Shown here: in pieces, positions 8,460 to 17,829 of the stretch | Layout: every line of letters begins with the position of its first letter | How positions within the stretch are numbered: position 1 is the stretch's first letter | Source: Gemmatimonadota bacterium | Lineage (GTDB): Bacteria > Gemmatimonadota > Gemmatimonadetes > Gemmatimonadales > GWC2-71-9 | DNA length: 64,000 nt | Reading direction: 5' to 3' | Assembly (NCBI GenBank): GCA_003222195.1 | Contig: QHVB01000030.1 | Location: forward strand, 62,001 to 126,000 | Made by a program: the position numbers and the translations under genes | Notes under the pieces: generated by a model | Database searches by the model: none | What the model saw: the letters and a program-made list of their open reading frames with translations, nothing else | Told to the model about the DNA's origin: nothing

Positions 8460-9929
8460 ATGCGATATAAAATCCTGAGCGTCTTCGCCGCGCTGGCTAC
8501 CATCACCGCCTGCGGCGACTTGACGTCCATCAATAGCAACCCCAACGGGCCGACGGACGTTGACCCGCCGTCGATTCTCGGAAACGCGCTCGACAACGTC
8601 GCGGGCGGTGTCAACGGGGTGAACAGCCTGAACATTCGGGGTGGGGGTCTCTGGGTCCAGTATTACGCGGAGATCCAGTACAGGGATGAGGACAAGTACA
8701 TTCTCCGTTCCGGCAGCTCGGGCGGATGGGGATTCTATAACTCGTCCCTCGAAGACTTTCAGCGGATGATCGAGAAAGGTGTCGCGGCCGCAAGGCCTAA
8801 TTGGTCCGCCGTGGGTCGCATCATGAAGTCGTACGTCTTCAGCGTCATGACGGATGCGATGGGCGACCTGCCGTATTCCCAGGCATTGAAGGGCGACACC
8901 GTGCTGCAGCCCGCTTACGACACGCAGCAGGCGATCTATAATGGCCTGTTCGCCGATTTGACCCTGGCGACCACGGAACTCGATGCCGCCGCTGCAGCGC
9001 CACCGGGCGATCCTAAGGGTATTGGCTTCGCCACCGGCGATCTGCTGTACGATGGTGATATGGCCGAGTGGCGCAAGTTCGCCAACTCGCTCCGGCTGCG
9101 TCTCGCGATCCATCTGACGAACGTGGATCCGACCAAGGCGGCAGCGGAGGCCGCTGCCGCGGTCGCCGGTGGCGTGTTCACCGGCAATGCGGACAACGCC
9201 GTGCTCATGTACCTCGCGACGTCTCCCAATCAGAACCCGATCTATCAGGACGTGCACGTCGGGGGCCGAGACGATTACGGCATGAGCAAGACGTATGTGG
9301 ACTCGCTGCTCAGCTGGAACGATCCGCGGTTACCGGTATTCGCACAGATCAACAAGGACACCATCCTTGCGAATCGGACCTATCGGGGACTCCCCAACGG
9401 TCTCAATGACGGCGAGGGCCCCAAGCTGTTCTACATCTCGCGGATCGGGTCACTGTGGCGCGAAACACCGAATGCGCCGATGCCGCTCTTGACGTACTCG
9501 GAGGTGCTGTTCCTCGAAGCCGAGGCGGCGGAGCGCGGCTGGATCGCGGGAAGCGCCGCGACCTTCTACAACGATGCGGTCAGGGCCTCGATGGAGTTCT
9601 ATGGCGTTCCGGACGCTGCGATCACGGCGTACCTGGCCGATTCGCGCGTCACGTACGTGGCAGGCGCTACGGGCCTGCGACAGATCGCTTACCAGAAGTG
9701 GGCTTCATTGTTCATGCAGGGCATGGAATCGTGGACAGAGGTGCGGCGCACTCAGGTGCCAACGCTTGTCCCCGGTCCCCGCGCGGTGCTCGCCAGCATT
9801 CCAGAGCGCCTGCCGTACGACGACAACGAGGCGGTGTTGAACAAGTCCAATTTGGACGCCGCGGTCTCACGTCAGGGGTTCAGCGCCAGCAACGACATTA
9901 GTTCGGCGCTGTGGTTCACGGGGCGGTAG
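8460..9929 (+). CDS. SusD/RagB-family outer-membrane lipoprotein
   Basis: A 489-aa protein with a lipoprotein signal peptide (lipobox ITAC, Cys18) and a helical, TPR-like SusD fold. Recognisable segments are VMTDAMGDLPYSQAL, MAEWRKFANSLRLRLAIHL, PLLTYSEVLFLEAEAAERGW and the late YQKWASLFMQGMESWTEVRRT. It belongs to the SusD-like_2 type that pairs with SusC receptors. It lies 20 bp downstream of the SusC gene and ahead of a strong terminator, so the two form a bicistronic operon. It acts on the cell surface as the ligand-capturing lid of the SusC pore. Confidence 0.93.
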   Translation: MRYKILSVFAALATITACGDLTSINSNPNGPTDVDPPSILGNALDNVAGGVNGVNSLNIRGGGLWVQYYAEIQYRDEDKYILRSGSSGGWGFYNSSLEDFQRMIEKGVAAARPNWSAVGRIMKSYVFSVMTDAMGDLPYSQALKGDTVLQPAYDTQQAIYNGLFADLTLATTELDAAAAAPPGDPKGIGFATGDLLYDGDMAEWRKFANSLRLRLAIHLTNVDPTKAAAEAAAAVAGGVFTGNADNAVLMYLATSPNQNPIYQDVHVGGRDDYGMSKTYVDSLLSWNDPRLPVFAQINKDTILANRTYRGLPNGLNDGEGPKLFYISRIGSLWRETPNAPMPLLTYSEVLFLEAEAAERGWIAGSAATFYNDAVRASMEFYGVPDAAITAYLADSRVTYVAGATGLRQIAYQKWASLFMQGMESWTEVRRTQVPTLVPGPRAVLASIPERLPYDDNEAVLNKSNLDAAVSRQGFSASNDISSALWFTGR

Positions 9930-9961
9930 TAGTCGCCGCGCCCGTCTCGTAGTCTGAAAAA

Positions 9962-10005
9962 ACTGAAGCCCCCGGGGAATCATTCCCGGGGGTTTCTGCT
10001 TCAGT
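9962..10005 (+). terminator. Rho-independent terminator of the susC-susD operon
   Basis: A near-perfect hairpin (CCCCCGGGGAAT paired with ATTCCCGGGGG) sits about 40 bp after the SusD stop, is followed by TTTCTGCTT, and has an outer CTGAAG/CTTCAG pair. As it is almost symmetric it could also act on transcripts entering from the right. Confidence 0.85.
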
Positions 10006-10039
10006 GACTAATCGCGGAGCTCCCGCGTGCCCGCTCGTG

Positions 10040-10510
10040 TCAAGTTGTGTCGGCGCGCGCGAGGAAGATGAGGATCAGACCGTGCCCGCTGCCGGGATAG
10101 CCGGGGCGGGACGTCATGCCGAGGGGATAGACCTCGACGCGTTCGGTCTGCGCTGCTTGGATCTGGATGAGCGGACAGGTATCGGTGGTGCGGGTGCCGT
10201 CGACGTACACGTCGGGATCGTTGCTGCCTTGCATGCTGTCTTTGCCACGCAGCTCGAGCAACGGGCAGCGGGTGTATTGCGTCCAGCCGGTGATGCGCAG
10301 CTGCGGCATCGCGTGTCGGATGACGTCCAGGACCGAGCGACTGGGGTCGTACGATAACGCCCGGCCCGTGATGATCAGGCTCCCTGTCGTCGTGGGGGAC
10401 AGCGGCCTGCCGCCGGGATCATTGGAACGGTCATACGCACGTGACGTTTGGCAACCGGCGGCGACGACCATGAGTGCCCCGAGGCGCGCGCGCGAACGAA
10501 AACTCAGCAT
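10040..10510 (-). CDS. Small lipoprotein with a TonB-plug-like domain
   Basis: A 156-aa protein with a lipoprotein signal peptide (VVAAGC, Cys20). The ATG at 10510 is set by a strong GGAAGGAGG ribosome site; the frame stays open further upstream but without coding character. The C-terminal half (PDVYVDGTRT, then QTERVEVYPLGMTSRPGYPG, ending LILIFLAR) resembles the YVDG...IERVEVY...G.I.I.T core of TonB-receptor plug domains, but no beta barrel follows. It is probably an outer-membrane-anchored plug-only protein of unknown role. A promoter is visible upstream, and it is divergent from the permease. Confidence 0.7.
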   Translation of the reverse strand: MLSFRSRARLGALMVVAAGCQTSRAYDRSNDPGGRPLSPTTTGSLIITGRALSYDPSRSVLDVIRHAMPQLRITGWTQYTRCPLLELRGKDSMQGSNDPDVYVDGTRTTDTCPLIQIQAAQTERVEVYPLGMTSRPGYPGSGHGLILIFLARADTT

Positions 10511-10527
10511 GAGAAGCCTCCTTCCGG

Positions 10528-10555
10528 AGTATGTCCGCGGGGCAGGCAGTGTCAA
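10528..10555 (-). promoter_or_regulatory. Sigma-70-type promoter for the plug-like lipoprotein
   Basis: Read on the minus strand, a perfect TTGACA (plus 10550-10555) is followed after 16 bp by CATACT (plus 10528-10533). The ribosome site and ATG lie just downstream, giving a leader of roughly 10-15 nt. Confidence 0.65.
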
Positions 10556-10557
10556 GG

Positions 10558-10563
10558 TATACT
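10558..10563 (+). promoter_or_regulatory. Possible -10 element of the permease gene
   Basis: TATACT lies 11 bp before the permease ATG, so transcription would begin about 5 nt from the start codon, close to leaderless. No convincing -35 element is visible. It sits next to the divergent promoter of the lipoprotein gene. Confidence 0.4.
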
Positions 10564-10574
10564 TTGCGAATCTT

Positions 10575-11978
10575 ATGTCCGCACCTTTGATGCCCCCCCG
10601 CCCCCCCGGCCCCTCCGCTCCCGCTGACCGCTGGGGCGAGCGGTTGGTCCGGCGCTTGGGCCTGTGGAGCGCGGTCGCCGTGCTCGTCGGCTCGACGATC
10701 GGCAGCGGGATCTTCCGCACGCCGGCGCGCATCGCCGCGTACGTGCCCGCGCCGATCCCGATGTTCGGCGTCTGGGTGCTGGGGGGGCTGCTCGCGCTGT
10801 GCGGTGCGCTGACCTATGCCGAGCTCGCGGCGCAGTACCCGCGCTCGGGCGGAGTCTACGTCTATATCCGCGAAGGCTTCGGGCGGCTCCCCGCGTTTCT
10901 GTTCGGCTGGACCGAGCTCTTGCTGATTCGCGCGTCGGCGCTCGGGGCGATCGCGACACCGTTCGCGGAATACTTGCTCCGCTCGCTGGGCTACGATCCC
11001 AAGATCGAGCCCAACGCGACCTACGTCCATTACGTCGCGGCCGGGGCGATCGTCCTCACCGCAAGTCTCAATTACGTGGGCGTGCGCTGGAGCTCACTCG
11101 TCCTCAACCTCACCACGGGGGCGAAGTACGGCGCGTTGGTGCTGCTCGTGCTGCTGGCGTTCGTGGTCGGGCGGGGAGAGTTCGCGCATTTCAGCCAGGC
11201 AGCGGGCATTGTCCAGCCGGCGTCGTTCGGGCTGGCGCTCGTCTCGGTCCTCTGGGCCTACGACGGCTGGGGTGACCTTTCGTTCGTGGGCGGCGAGGTG
11301 CGCGACCCCGAGCGCAACCTGCCCCGGGCGCTGGTGCTGGGCACGCTCAGCGTGATCGCGATCTACCTGCTGGCGAACGCCGCGTACCTGTATCTCATCC
11401 CTATCGCCCAGATGAGGCATTCGCCTCTGGTCGCGGCAGACGCGGCGCAGCTGATCGTGGGGCAAGTCGGCGTGGGCCTCGTGGCGGTGCTGGTGATGGT
11501 GGCCACGTTCAGCACTTTGGTGGGGTCGATCCTTACCTCGCCGCGCATCTTCTTTGCCATGGCGGACGACGGCCTGCTGTTCCGCCAGGTGGCGCGGGTG
11601 CATCCGCGCTTCCAAACGCCGTCGGTCTCGATCGTCGTGGCCGCGGCCCTCGGCGTGGTGTGGGTGCTGCTGCTCAACTTCGACCAGCTGGCGGACCAGT
11701 TCGTGGTCGCGATTTTTCCCTTCTATGCGCTCGCGGCGGCTGCCGTTTTTACGCTGCGGCGGCGCCAGCCTGCGCGGCCCCGGCCCGTCCAAGTGCTCGG
11801 ATACCCGGTGGTGCCGCTGCTGTTTATCCTCGCCACCTTCCTCATCCTGGGGAACGCCCTGCGCGAGCACCCCGGCTCCACCGGACTCGCGTTCGGCGGC
11901 ATCCTGCTGGGCGTGCCCGTCTACTTCGCGTGGCTGCGCTGGCGGCCCGCGCCGCCGTCCCCGACCTCGACCCACTAA
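10575..11978 (+). CDS. APC-superfamily amino-acid permease
   Basis: A 467-aa protein with about 12 membrane helices. The first helix contains GSTIGSGIFRTPARIA, the substrate-contact motif of the APC (LAT/CAT-type) transporters. Other helices carry ALTYAELAAQYPRSGGVYVYI and LWAYDGWGDLSFVGGEVRDPERN, both typical of the family. It should exchange or import amino acids across the inner membrane; the specific substrate is not predictable. The ATG at 10575 is preferred over an upstream open frame that runs antisense through the lipoprotein gene. No ribosome site precedes it, in keeping with a near-leaderless transcript. Confidence 0.88.
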   Translation: MSAPLMPPRPPGPSAPADRWGERLVRRLGLWSAVAVLVGSTIGSGIFRTPARIAAYVPAPIPMFGVWVLGGLLALCGALTYAELAAQYPRSGGVYVYIREGFGRLPAFLFGWTELLLIRASALGAIATPFAEYLLRSLGYDPKIEPNATYVHYVAAGAIVLTASLNYVGVRWSSLVLNLTTGAKYGALVLLVLLAFVVGRGEFAHFSQAAGIVQPASFGLALVSVLWAYDGWGDLSFVGGEVRDPERNLPRALVLGTLSVIAIYLLANAAYLYLIPIAQMRHSPLVAADAAQLIVGQVGVGLVAVLVMVATFSTLVGSILTSPRIFFAMADDGLLFRQVARVHPRFQTPSVSIVVAAALGVVWVLLLNFDQLADQFVVAIFPFYALAAAAVFTLRRRQPARPRPVQVLGYPVVPLLFILATFLILGNALREHPGSTGLAFGGILLGVPVYFAWLRWRPAPPSPTSTH

Positions 11979-11986
11979 GACGAGAA

Positions 11987-12006
11987 GGGCGCGATTACTC
12001 GCGCCC
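11987..12006. terminator. Bidirectional hairpin between convergent genes
   Basis: GGGCGCGA pairs with TCGCGCCC around a four-base loop in the 57-bp gap between the permease and the Oar-like receptor genes. T-runs are weak on both sides. An 8-bp direct repeat (ACCGTCCG twice, 12016-12031) lies beside it. Confidence 0.55.
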
Positions 12007-12035
12007 CTCAGACAGACCGTCCGACCGTCCGACAG

Positions 12036-15000
12036 TTACCAGTTGAACAAGTACCGCACCCCCAGCTGCATCCGCCAGACGTCGAACGTGCTCACATTCT
12101 TCTGGAACGAGCTCGAAATGAGGTTCAGGCCCACGTTCGCCAGGCGGTAGGTCGGGGCGCCGCTTGCATCCACGCCGACGAACGACAGCGGCCGCGACGT
12201 CACGAACCCCTGCGAGACTCCCCAATCGCTCTTGAGCAGATTTGTGAAATTCAGGATATCGAAGCGGATCTGGAGACTGTTGGCGTTCCCGGCTAGCCGG
12301 CGCGACACATCCTGCGAGATGCTCAAGTCGGCACGGAAGACCATCGGCAGGATCACGCCATTGCGCTGGGCGTATTCGCCGCGGTGCTTGCTCAGGTACG
12401 GATCCTGATTGATGAACGCATCCCACGCCGCCGCCTGCTGGGCCGGCGTGTACGTCACCGTATCCGGATTTACGATCACGCGGTTCGAGACGAAGTTCAT
12501 CTCGCCCTGGTTGCGCGGGATGTAGATCAGGTCCTGATTCGCCGCCCCGTCGCCATTCATGTCGCCGGAGAACACGTAGCTGCCGTTCCCGGCGCTCCGG
12601 TCGTCGAAGTACAGACTGATGCTCGTCGGACCGACGCCCACAAAATCACGGGTATAGCTGACGGCGCCGAAGAAGCGATGACCGGGCGCGAACTGCGAGT
12701 TGGCGATAATCGGATTGTTCGGGTCGACCGCGATGGCATTGCCGGTCCATGAGCCGGACGCGATGGACCCCGCATCCACCGTGTTCTTGCTCGTGCCGTA
12801 GCTGTACCCAAGCTTCGCAAACAGCCCGCCGCGGAACGAGCGCTCCACCGAAGCCGCGATGTTCGAGGAATGCCCGATGCCCTGGTTCGTCAGCACGGTG
12901 GCGTCGCTGACGTTCCCGTAAATGCGGTTCGAGGTCCACCGCGGCCGGCCGTCGGGGCCGGCGAACGACGTCTGCGGGGCCGGCAGATTCGCATTGATGT
13001 AGGCGATCCCGTTGACGTCCTTGGAGTAGAGATACTCGGCCGTCCCGGTCAGGCCCCAGGGCAGCTGCTGGTCGATGGCGAGGTTGCCGCGCCACAGCTG
13101 CGGGAACTTGAAGTTCGGATCGGTGAGGGCCAACTGGAAGCTCGTCGCCGGGGCGCCCGTCACCGTCGCCGGCTTGTAGGCGTTCGGATTCGGATTGAAC
13201 GGATAGGCAAACGTGGTATCGGCCTGGATGAAACCGGTGAGTACGCCGGTGTTGCCGACCTGGTTCGAGATCCACACGTAGGCGGGCCGCCCGGTGAAGA
13301 TGCCGATCCCACCGCGGATCTGCGTGGTGTGCCGTCCACCCGGATCGAAGTTGAAGCCCAAGCGCGGGGAGAACAGCAGATTCGTCCCCGGGAGGGCGCC
13401 GCTGTTGTAGTGGATCGGCGCGCCGCTCGCGTCACGGAAAGTCATCGTATCCGCGACGGCGTTGTCATACGCGGTGTTCGTGAACTTCGGCACATCGACC
13501 CGCACCCCCTTCGTCGAGTGGTACTTCTCAACGCTGACGCCGAGCGTCACCGAGTGCTTCGGCAGGTAGACTGTGAAGTTGTCTTGGAGCTGGTAGCTGT
13601 GATAAAAGAGTTTGTTATCCGGTGTGAACGGCTCGAATCCAAACGTCGTATAGTTGCTGCCGCCTTGCAGAATCTCGACGAGGGGGAACCACGGCCCATC
13701 GACGTTCTTGCGGCTTTCATCGCTGGTGTTGTACCCCACGATAAGGTTGTTGGAGCTCTTGCCGAACGACGAGTTCCACTCGCCCACGATGGACCGGATG
13801 TTCTCGAGAATCGCGTAGTTCGAGTTGGCGAAATTCAATGAGAGATTGCTGCTCCGCCGGTTGCCCAACCCCAGCGATGACGAGTTGGAAAGCAACACTG
13901 GCGTTTCCGAGTTCAACAGGTTGTAGCGGACGCTCAGCTTGTTGTGGTCGTTCAGATTGTAGTCTAGGCGGCTGAGAAAGCGCGTCGATGGCGTCTTGAA
14001 GTCGTATCCCTGGTACGGTCCCGTCTCGTAGCCGAACTTGGTGCGCACGTACGTGCTCAACGCGTCGAGGTCCGAGGCGAGCACACGGGTCACGGACCCG
14101 ATGTTTGGCTGCCCACCGGTATTGGCCAAAAACGTGGTCCCGGGCGCTGTCTGGGCGTCGTCCTCGTAGCTCGCGAAGAAGAACAGCTTGTTCTTGAGGA
14201 TCGGCCCGCCCAGCGCGATACCCACGTCGTGATACTGGAAGGTCCCGGGATTGAATGTGTTCGGCCCCGCGCTCTTGCCCACGAAACTGTTGCTGCGCGT
14301 GTTGTAGAAGGCCGATCCCGCGAAGGTGTTCGTGCCGCTCTTTGTGACCATGTTCACGCCGGCGCCGACGAAGTTCCCCTGCCGCACGTCGAACGGCGCG
14401 ATGTTCACCTGCACCTGCTCCAGCGCATCGAGCGAGATCGGCGTCACTCCGGTGCGATCACCGGGCTGCCCGGCCAAACCGAAGGAATTGTTGAAGTAGG
14501 AACCATCGATCGTCGTGTTGTTCAGCCGGTTGTCCTGACCGGCGAACGAGAACCCGAACGACATCGGACTGTACTGCGGCGTCAGCCGCAACAAGTCCTC
14601 GACCCGGCGGCTGATCGTCGGGAGATGCGCCAGCTGGTCGGTCGAGACGGTGGTCGCCGCGCCCGTCCGTTGGCTGCTGAAGATGGAGCCCGCCGCCGAC
14701 GTCTCGACCGTCACCGCCTCGAGCTGCACGGTGGCCTGCGGGAGCCGGAACTGCAGATCGCTCGTCACGCCCAGCGACACGGTCACACCGTTTTGGACTT
14801 CCTGCCGATACCCGACCCGCGAAGCGCTGACCTTGTATGGCCCGCCTACGCGCATGCCCGGGATCGTGAACCGCCCGTCCACCCGCGTGACCGCGGCGTA
14901 CGTGGTGCCCGAGGGGCCGTGGACCGCGACGACCCGCGCCCCCTCCAGGGGACCGCCGCCCATGGAATCGCTGACGATTCCGGCGATCGCGCCGGTGGTG

Positions 15001-15089
15001 ACGCCCTGCGCAAACGCCGCGGGGATGGCAAACATCGAAACAGCCGCCGCCGCAAAACCGGCGCGGCCAACGCTGACGATCCAACGCAT
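12036..15089 (-). CDS. Oar-like TonB-dependent outer-membrane receptor
   Basis: A 1017-aa protein. The signal peptide ends PAAFA at residue 27, so the mature N-terminus would be Gln28. A carboxypeptidase-regulatory-like Ig domain (GAIAGIVSDSMGGGPLEGAR to about residue 115) precedes the plug domain (LAHLPTISRRVEDLLRLTPQ, FNNSFGLAGQPG, VNMVTKSGTNTFAGSAFYNT) and a beta barrel ending MQLGVRYLFNW. This layout matches the Oar/OmpA-like receptor group, some of which move proteins or peptides rather than siderophores. The ATG at 15089 follows GGAGAGG; an upstream in-frame ATG at 15179 lacks a signal peptide directly after it. It appears monocistronic. Confidence 0.92.
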   Translation of the reverse strand: MRWIVSVGRAGFAAAAVSMFAIPAAFAQGVTTGAIAGIVSDSMGGGPLEGARVVAVHGPSGTTYAAVTRVDGRFTIPGMRVGGPYKVSASRVGYRQEVQNGVTVSLGVTSDLQFRLPQATVQLEAVTVETSAAGSIFSSQRTGAATTVSTDQLAHLPTISRRVEDLLRLTPQYSPMSFGFSFAGQDNRLNNTTIDGSYFNNSFGLAGQPGDRTGVTPISLDALEQVQVNIAPFDVRQGNFVGAGVNMVTKSGTNTFAGSAFYNTRSNSFVGKSAGPNTFNPGTFQYHDVGIALGGPILKNKLFFFASYEDDAQTAPGTTFLANTGGQPNIGSVTRVLASDLDALSTYVRTKFGYETGPYQGYDFKTPSTRFLSRLDYNLNDHNKLSVRYNLLNSETPVLLSNSSSLGLGNRRSSNLSLNFANSNYAILENIRSIVGEWNSSFGKSSNNLIVGYNTSDESRKNVDGPWFPLVEILQGGSNYTTFGFEPFTPDNKLFYHSYQLQDNFTVYLPKHSVTLGVSVEKYHSTKGVRVDVPKFTNTAYDNAVADTMTFRDASGAPIHYNSGALPGTNLLFSPRLGFNFDPGGRHTTQIRGGIGIFTGRPAYVWISNQVGNTGVLTGFIQADTTFAYPFNPNPNAYKPATVTGAPATSFQLALTDPNFKFPQLWRGNLAIDQQLPWGLTGTAEYLYSKDVNGIAYINANLPAPQTSFAGPDGRPRWTSNRIYGNVSDATVLTNQGIGHSSNIAASVERSFRGGLFAKLGYSYGTSKNTVDAGSIASGSWTGNAIAVDPNNPIIANSQFAPGHRFFGAVSYTRDFVGVGPTSISLYFDDRSAGNGSYVFSGDMNGDGAANQDLIYIPRNQGEMNFVSNRVIVNPDTVTYTPAQQAAAWDAFINQDPYLSKHRGEYAQRNGVILPMVFRADLSISQDVSRRLAGNANSLQIRFDILNFTNLLKSDWGVSQGFVTSRPLSFVGVDASGAPTYRLANVGLNLISSSFQKNVSTFDVWRMQLGVRYLFNW

Positions 15090-15184
15090 GGATGGACCTC
15101 TCCGGAGAGGGAACGAATGCAGGGTGCTGGTGCCCATCGAGACCGGTGAGAAGGTGGTCCCGATCAGAAACCGCGTCAAGGACG

Positions 15185-16321
15185 TTAGGTGGGTGCTTTA
15201 CGCAGCAGATACACGGCCGCGACAGCGACGAGAATATTGGGCGTCCACGCCGCGAGCATCGGCGGCAGCACGCCCCCCGCGCCGACCGCTTTCGCCAGCT
15301 GAAACATGAGCAGCACGATGAAGGTCGTTGCGAGACTCGCCGCCACGCCCCACGCCGCGCCGCTCTTCGGATTCGAAATAGCGAGCGGCGCGCCGAACAG
15401 CGCAATCAGCACACAGATGAACGGAATCGCGATCTTGAGCGCGAGCTCGACTTGCAGCTTCTTGGCATTCGAGCCGCTGCGCGTCAGCGCGTCGATGTAG
15501 CGCCGCAGCTCCCCATAGCGCATCTCGTCGGGCGCCTTCGGCTCGGCCAGGAGATCGACGGGGCGCTCCCGCAGCGTGTGGGAATGCAGCGAATCGAATT
15601 CGAACGCCGTCTCCCCGCCGGGCTGATTGCCGGCGAGATAGCGCAACGTGCCGCGGTGCAGCATCCAACGCGGCCGGCGCGCCGCCTTCCCGGTGTCGCT
15701 GTAGATCGCGCGCTGCGCCGCCACCACGATCGTCGGGTAGGCGGCTCCGGTGCCTTCGCGCTCCAACATCAAATCGGTCATCTCCCGCGTCTTCAGCTCG
15801 AGCGAGCGGATCGCGTATACCCACCCGCGGTCCGCCCGGTACACGAAGTTGTAGCGCGAGGTGGTCGAGCGAATCGCCTTCTCGCCCAGCATCCCCAGGC
15901 GATGCGACGTAGCGACTGGAGCGATCTCGGCGAGCAACAGCCCCGCGGCGAACGCCGCGCCCGCGGCGGCAAAGAGCGGGAGCACGAGCCGGTGGAAGGA
16001 GATCCCCGAGGCTTTGGCCGCGGTCAGCTCGGAATGGCGCCCGAGCGCGCCGACCGTGAACACGGTCGCGAACAGCACCGCGACCGGCAGGATGAGGAAC
16101 ATCTTCTCGGGGAAATCGAAGACGTACGACAACGCCACGACGCCCGGCTTGATGCCGCGGCCCAGATAGGTGTCGAGCCTGTCGGTCAGATCGATCACGA
16201 TGACGAGAATCGGAAAGCCGAACAGCGTGATGAGGAAAACGCGAACCCACTCGCGGAAGAGATACCGGTCCAGCGTCAGGAACGTGAAATGCGGAATATG
16301 GAATGCGGACCGAATGTTCAC
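15185..16321 (-). CDS. lptG: LptG-type permease of the LPS export system (YjgP/YjgQ family)
   Basis: A 378-aa protein with six membrane helices split by a large periplasmic beta-jellyroll (about residues 110-280). The opening LDRYLFREWVRVFLITLFGF and the closing WTPNILVAVAAVYLLRK are typical of LptF/LptG. It should form the inner-membrane permease with LptF and use LptB ATP hydrolysis to extract LPS. The GTG at 16321 overlaps the lptF stop as GTGA; an upstream extension inside lptF is a shadow. The first 14 codons are encoded by a 7-bp-period repeat and look foreign to the family N-terminus, which normally begins near LDRYL. Confidence 0.85.
   Translation of the reverse strand: MNIRSAFHIPHFTFLTLDRYLFREWVRVFLITLFGFPILVIVIDLTDRLDTYLGRGIKPGVVALSYVFDFPEKMFLILPVAVLFATVFTVGALGRHSELTAAKASGISFHRLVLPLFAAAGAAFAAGLLLAEIAPVATSHRLGMLGEKAIRSTTSRYNFVYRADRGWVYAIRSLELKTREMTDLMLEREGTGAAYPTIVVAAQRAIYSDTGKAARRPRWMLHRGTLRYLAGNQPGGETAFEFDSLHSHTLRERPVDLLAEPKAPDEMRYGELRRYIDALTRSGSNAKKLQVELALKIAIPFICVLIALFGAPLAISNPKSGAAWGVAASLATTFIVLLMFQLAKAVGAGGVLPPMLAAWTPNILVAVAAVYLLRKAPT
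16279..16313. repeat. Heptamer-period repeat C (lptG 5' end)
   Basis: Five 7-base units, consensus GGAATNN. It encodes the first residues of LptG. Confidence 0.8.
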
Positions 16322-17799
16322 AGGCGAATCCGCATTTTGGGAATCCACCCGAGGAACGTCTGTTTGACCTCCTCCCAGTCGCCGCCGTGCGCCGTACTTC
16401 CCGCGTGGCGCGCGGTCCAGAGCAGTGGGATCGAGACGATCAGGAAAATGAGATTCGGCGTCCACATCGAGAAGAAGGGCGGCACGATCAGCCGGTCGCC
16501 GAATTCCTCGCCGCCGATGAGGCCGACGTAGTAGACCGAGAACACGGCCAGGCTGGTGCCGATCACGAGTCCGACACCGCCGCGCGGATAGCGAATGGCC
16601 AGCGGCACGCCGAGGAGCGCGAAGATCACGCAGGCCGCCGAGATGGCGAGCTTCTTCTGAATCTCGACCTCGTAGATCGCGGCGCGCTGGCGCGCGGCGC
16701 GGAGTCGCTGCGCGTAGGCGGCCGGCGTCGTCACGTCCTGGACGACGAGCGCCGGCGGCGCCGCCTCTCCCGTCCCTGGCTCCGCGGCGCGGGCCGCTGG
16801 GGGAGCGCCGGGCAGGAGCCGCTGCAACACCCCGAGCACCCGGCAGTACATGCTCGGGCGTGGTGACGTCGTGTCCGCCGCGACCGGCCGGAGCGGCGCC
16901 AGTTTGCTGACGCGGCGGAGCTCGCCTGCGACGGCGTTGAGCGCATCGATCCGCACGCGCTCCAGGTCCTGGCGCGCGCGCGCGACGACGTCCTGCATCG
17001 CGCAGATTCCCATCTCCCGGTCGCTGCGATACTCATCGTGCTTCGTCGTTTCGAAGGTGTTGCTGACGCCGGCGACCTTGATGCGATTGATCGTGTAGAA
17101 CGTGCGGTTGAAGTGCTCGGGATCGGTGCGCCTGATCTCGTGCACTTCACCGTCGCGCAGCGTGAGATAGAGGTCGGTGCCGCCGCCGCTATAGGCCATC
17201 CGCCCCGAATCGGCCATGATAATGCGCCGCCGGTCGGGATCCTGTAGATCATAGATCGTCACGTCATTCAGCGTATTGGCGGCGGCGTCGATGCGGGTGG
17301 CGCGCAGGAAGAACTGGCCGGGCACGACCTCGTTGATCACCTGTTCCTTCAACTGAAACGTCGGCTTCTTGCGCTGGATGTCGACCAGGAGGGTCCGCAG
17401 CGTGTGATTGGAGCGCGGCAGGACCTGATCATTCCAGAGCAGCGAGATGACGCCCATCAGCGCGGCGCCGCCAAGCACGGGCGCGAGGATTTGGCCGATA
17501 CTGATGCCATTCGCTTTCATCGCGGTGACTTCGTTGTCGGCGGCGAGATGGCTGAACGTGTACAGCACCGCCACGAGCACGGCCATCGGGAGCGTCATCG
17601 CGACGATGAACGGAATGGAGAGCGCGAACACTTCGAAGATGGCGCCCCACGGCAACCCCTTGCCCACGAAGTTGCCGAACTGCTTCGCGACCTGATTGAC
17701 GAGCATCGCGAACGTGAGCGCCGCGATCGCGTAGCCGAGCGGAGGAAGATGTTGCCGCAGGATGTAACGGCTCAGGATGCGCACGATTGGTCGCGCCAT
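16318..17799 (-). CDS. lptF: LptF-type permease of the LPS export system (YjgP/YjgQ family)
   Basis: A 493-aa partner of LptG with helices near the N-terminus (ILSRYILRQHLPPLGYAIAA, ALSIPFIVAMTLPMAVLVAV) and C-terminus (AISAACVIFALLGVPLAIRY, MWTPNLIFLIVSIPLLW). The conserved DNEVTAMKANGIS coupling-helix segment that contacts LptB is present. It is longer than usual because a Pro/Ala-rich stretch (about residues 300-360) is inserted before the third helix pair. It is divergent from the SprA-like gene with only 30 bp between start codons, so both transcripts must have very short leaders or overlapping control sites. Confidence 0.87.
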   Translation of the reverse strand: MARPIVRILSRYILRQHLPPLGYAIAALTFAMLVNQVAKQFGNFVGKGLPWGAIFEVFALSIPFIVAMTLPMAVLVAVLYTFSHLAADNEVTAMKANGISIGQILAPVLGGAALMGVISLLWNDQVLPRSNHTLRTLLVDIQRKKPTFQLKEQVINEVVPGQFFLRATRIDAAANTLNDVTIYDLQDPDRRRIIMADSGRMAYSGGGTDLYLTLRDGEVHEIRRTDPEHFNRTFYTINRIKVAGVSNTFETTKHDEYRSDREMGICAMQDVVARARQDLERVRIDALNAVAGELRRVSKLAPLRPVAADTTSPRPSMYCRVLGVLQRLLPGAPPAARAAEPGTGEAAPPALVVQDVTTPAAYAQRLRAARQRAAIYEVEIQKKLAISAACVIFALLGVPLAIRYPRGGVGLVIGTSLAVFSVYYVGLIGGEEFGDRLIVPPFFSMWTPNLIFLIVSIPLLWTARHAGSTAHGGDWEEVKQTFLGWIPKMRIRL

Positions 17800-17829
17800 T
17801 ATATTCGGAACCCCAAGTCTCTACAAGGG

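Noticed and set aside
12011..12035. Direct repeat in the permease/receptor gap as a heptamer tract
   Set aside because: The period is 8 (ACCGTCCG twice), so it was kept separate from the 7-bp class.
17795..17806. TATAAT as the lptF promoter
   Set aside because: On the lptF strand it overlaps the ATG itself, so it cannot be that gene's -10 unless the start is further downstream, which family alignment of ILSRYILRQ does not support.
17404..17829. N-terminal extension of SprA across lptF
   Set aside because: The extension is Arg/His-rich antisense to lptF; a proper signal peptide begins at 17830.
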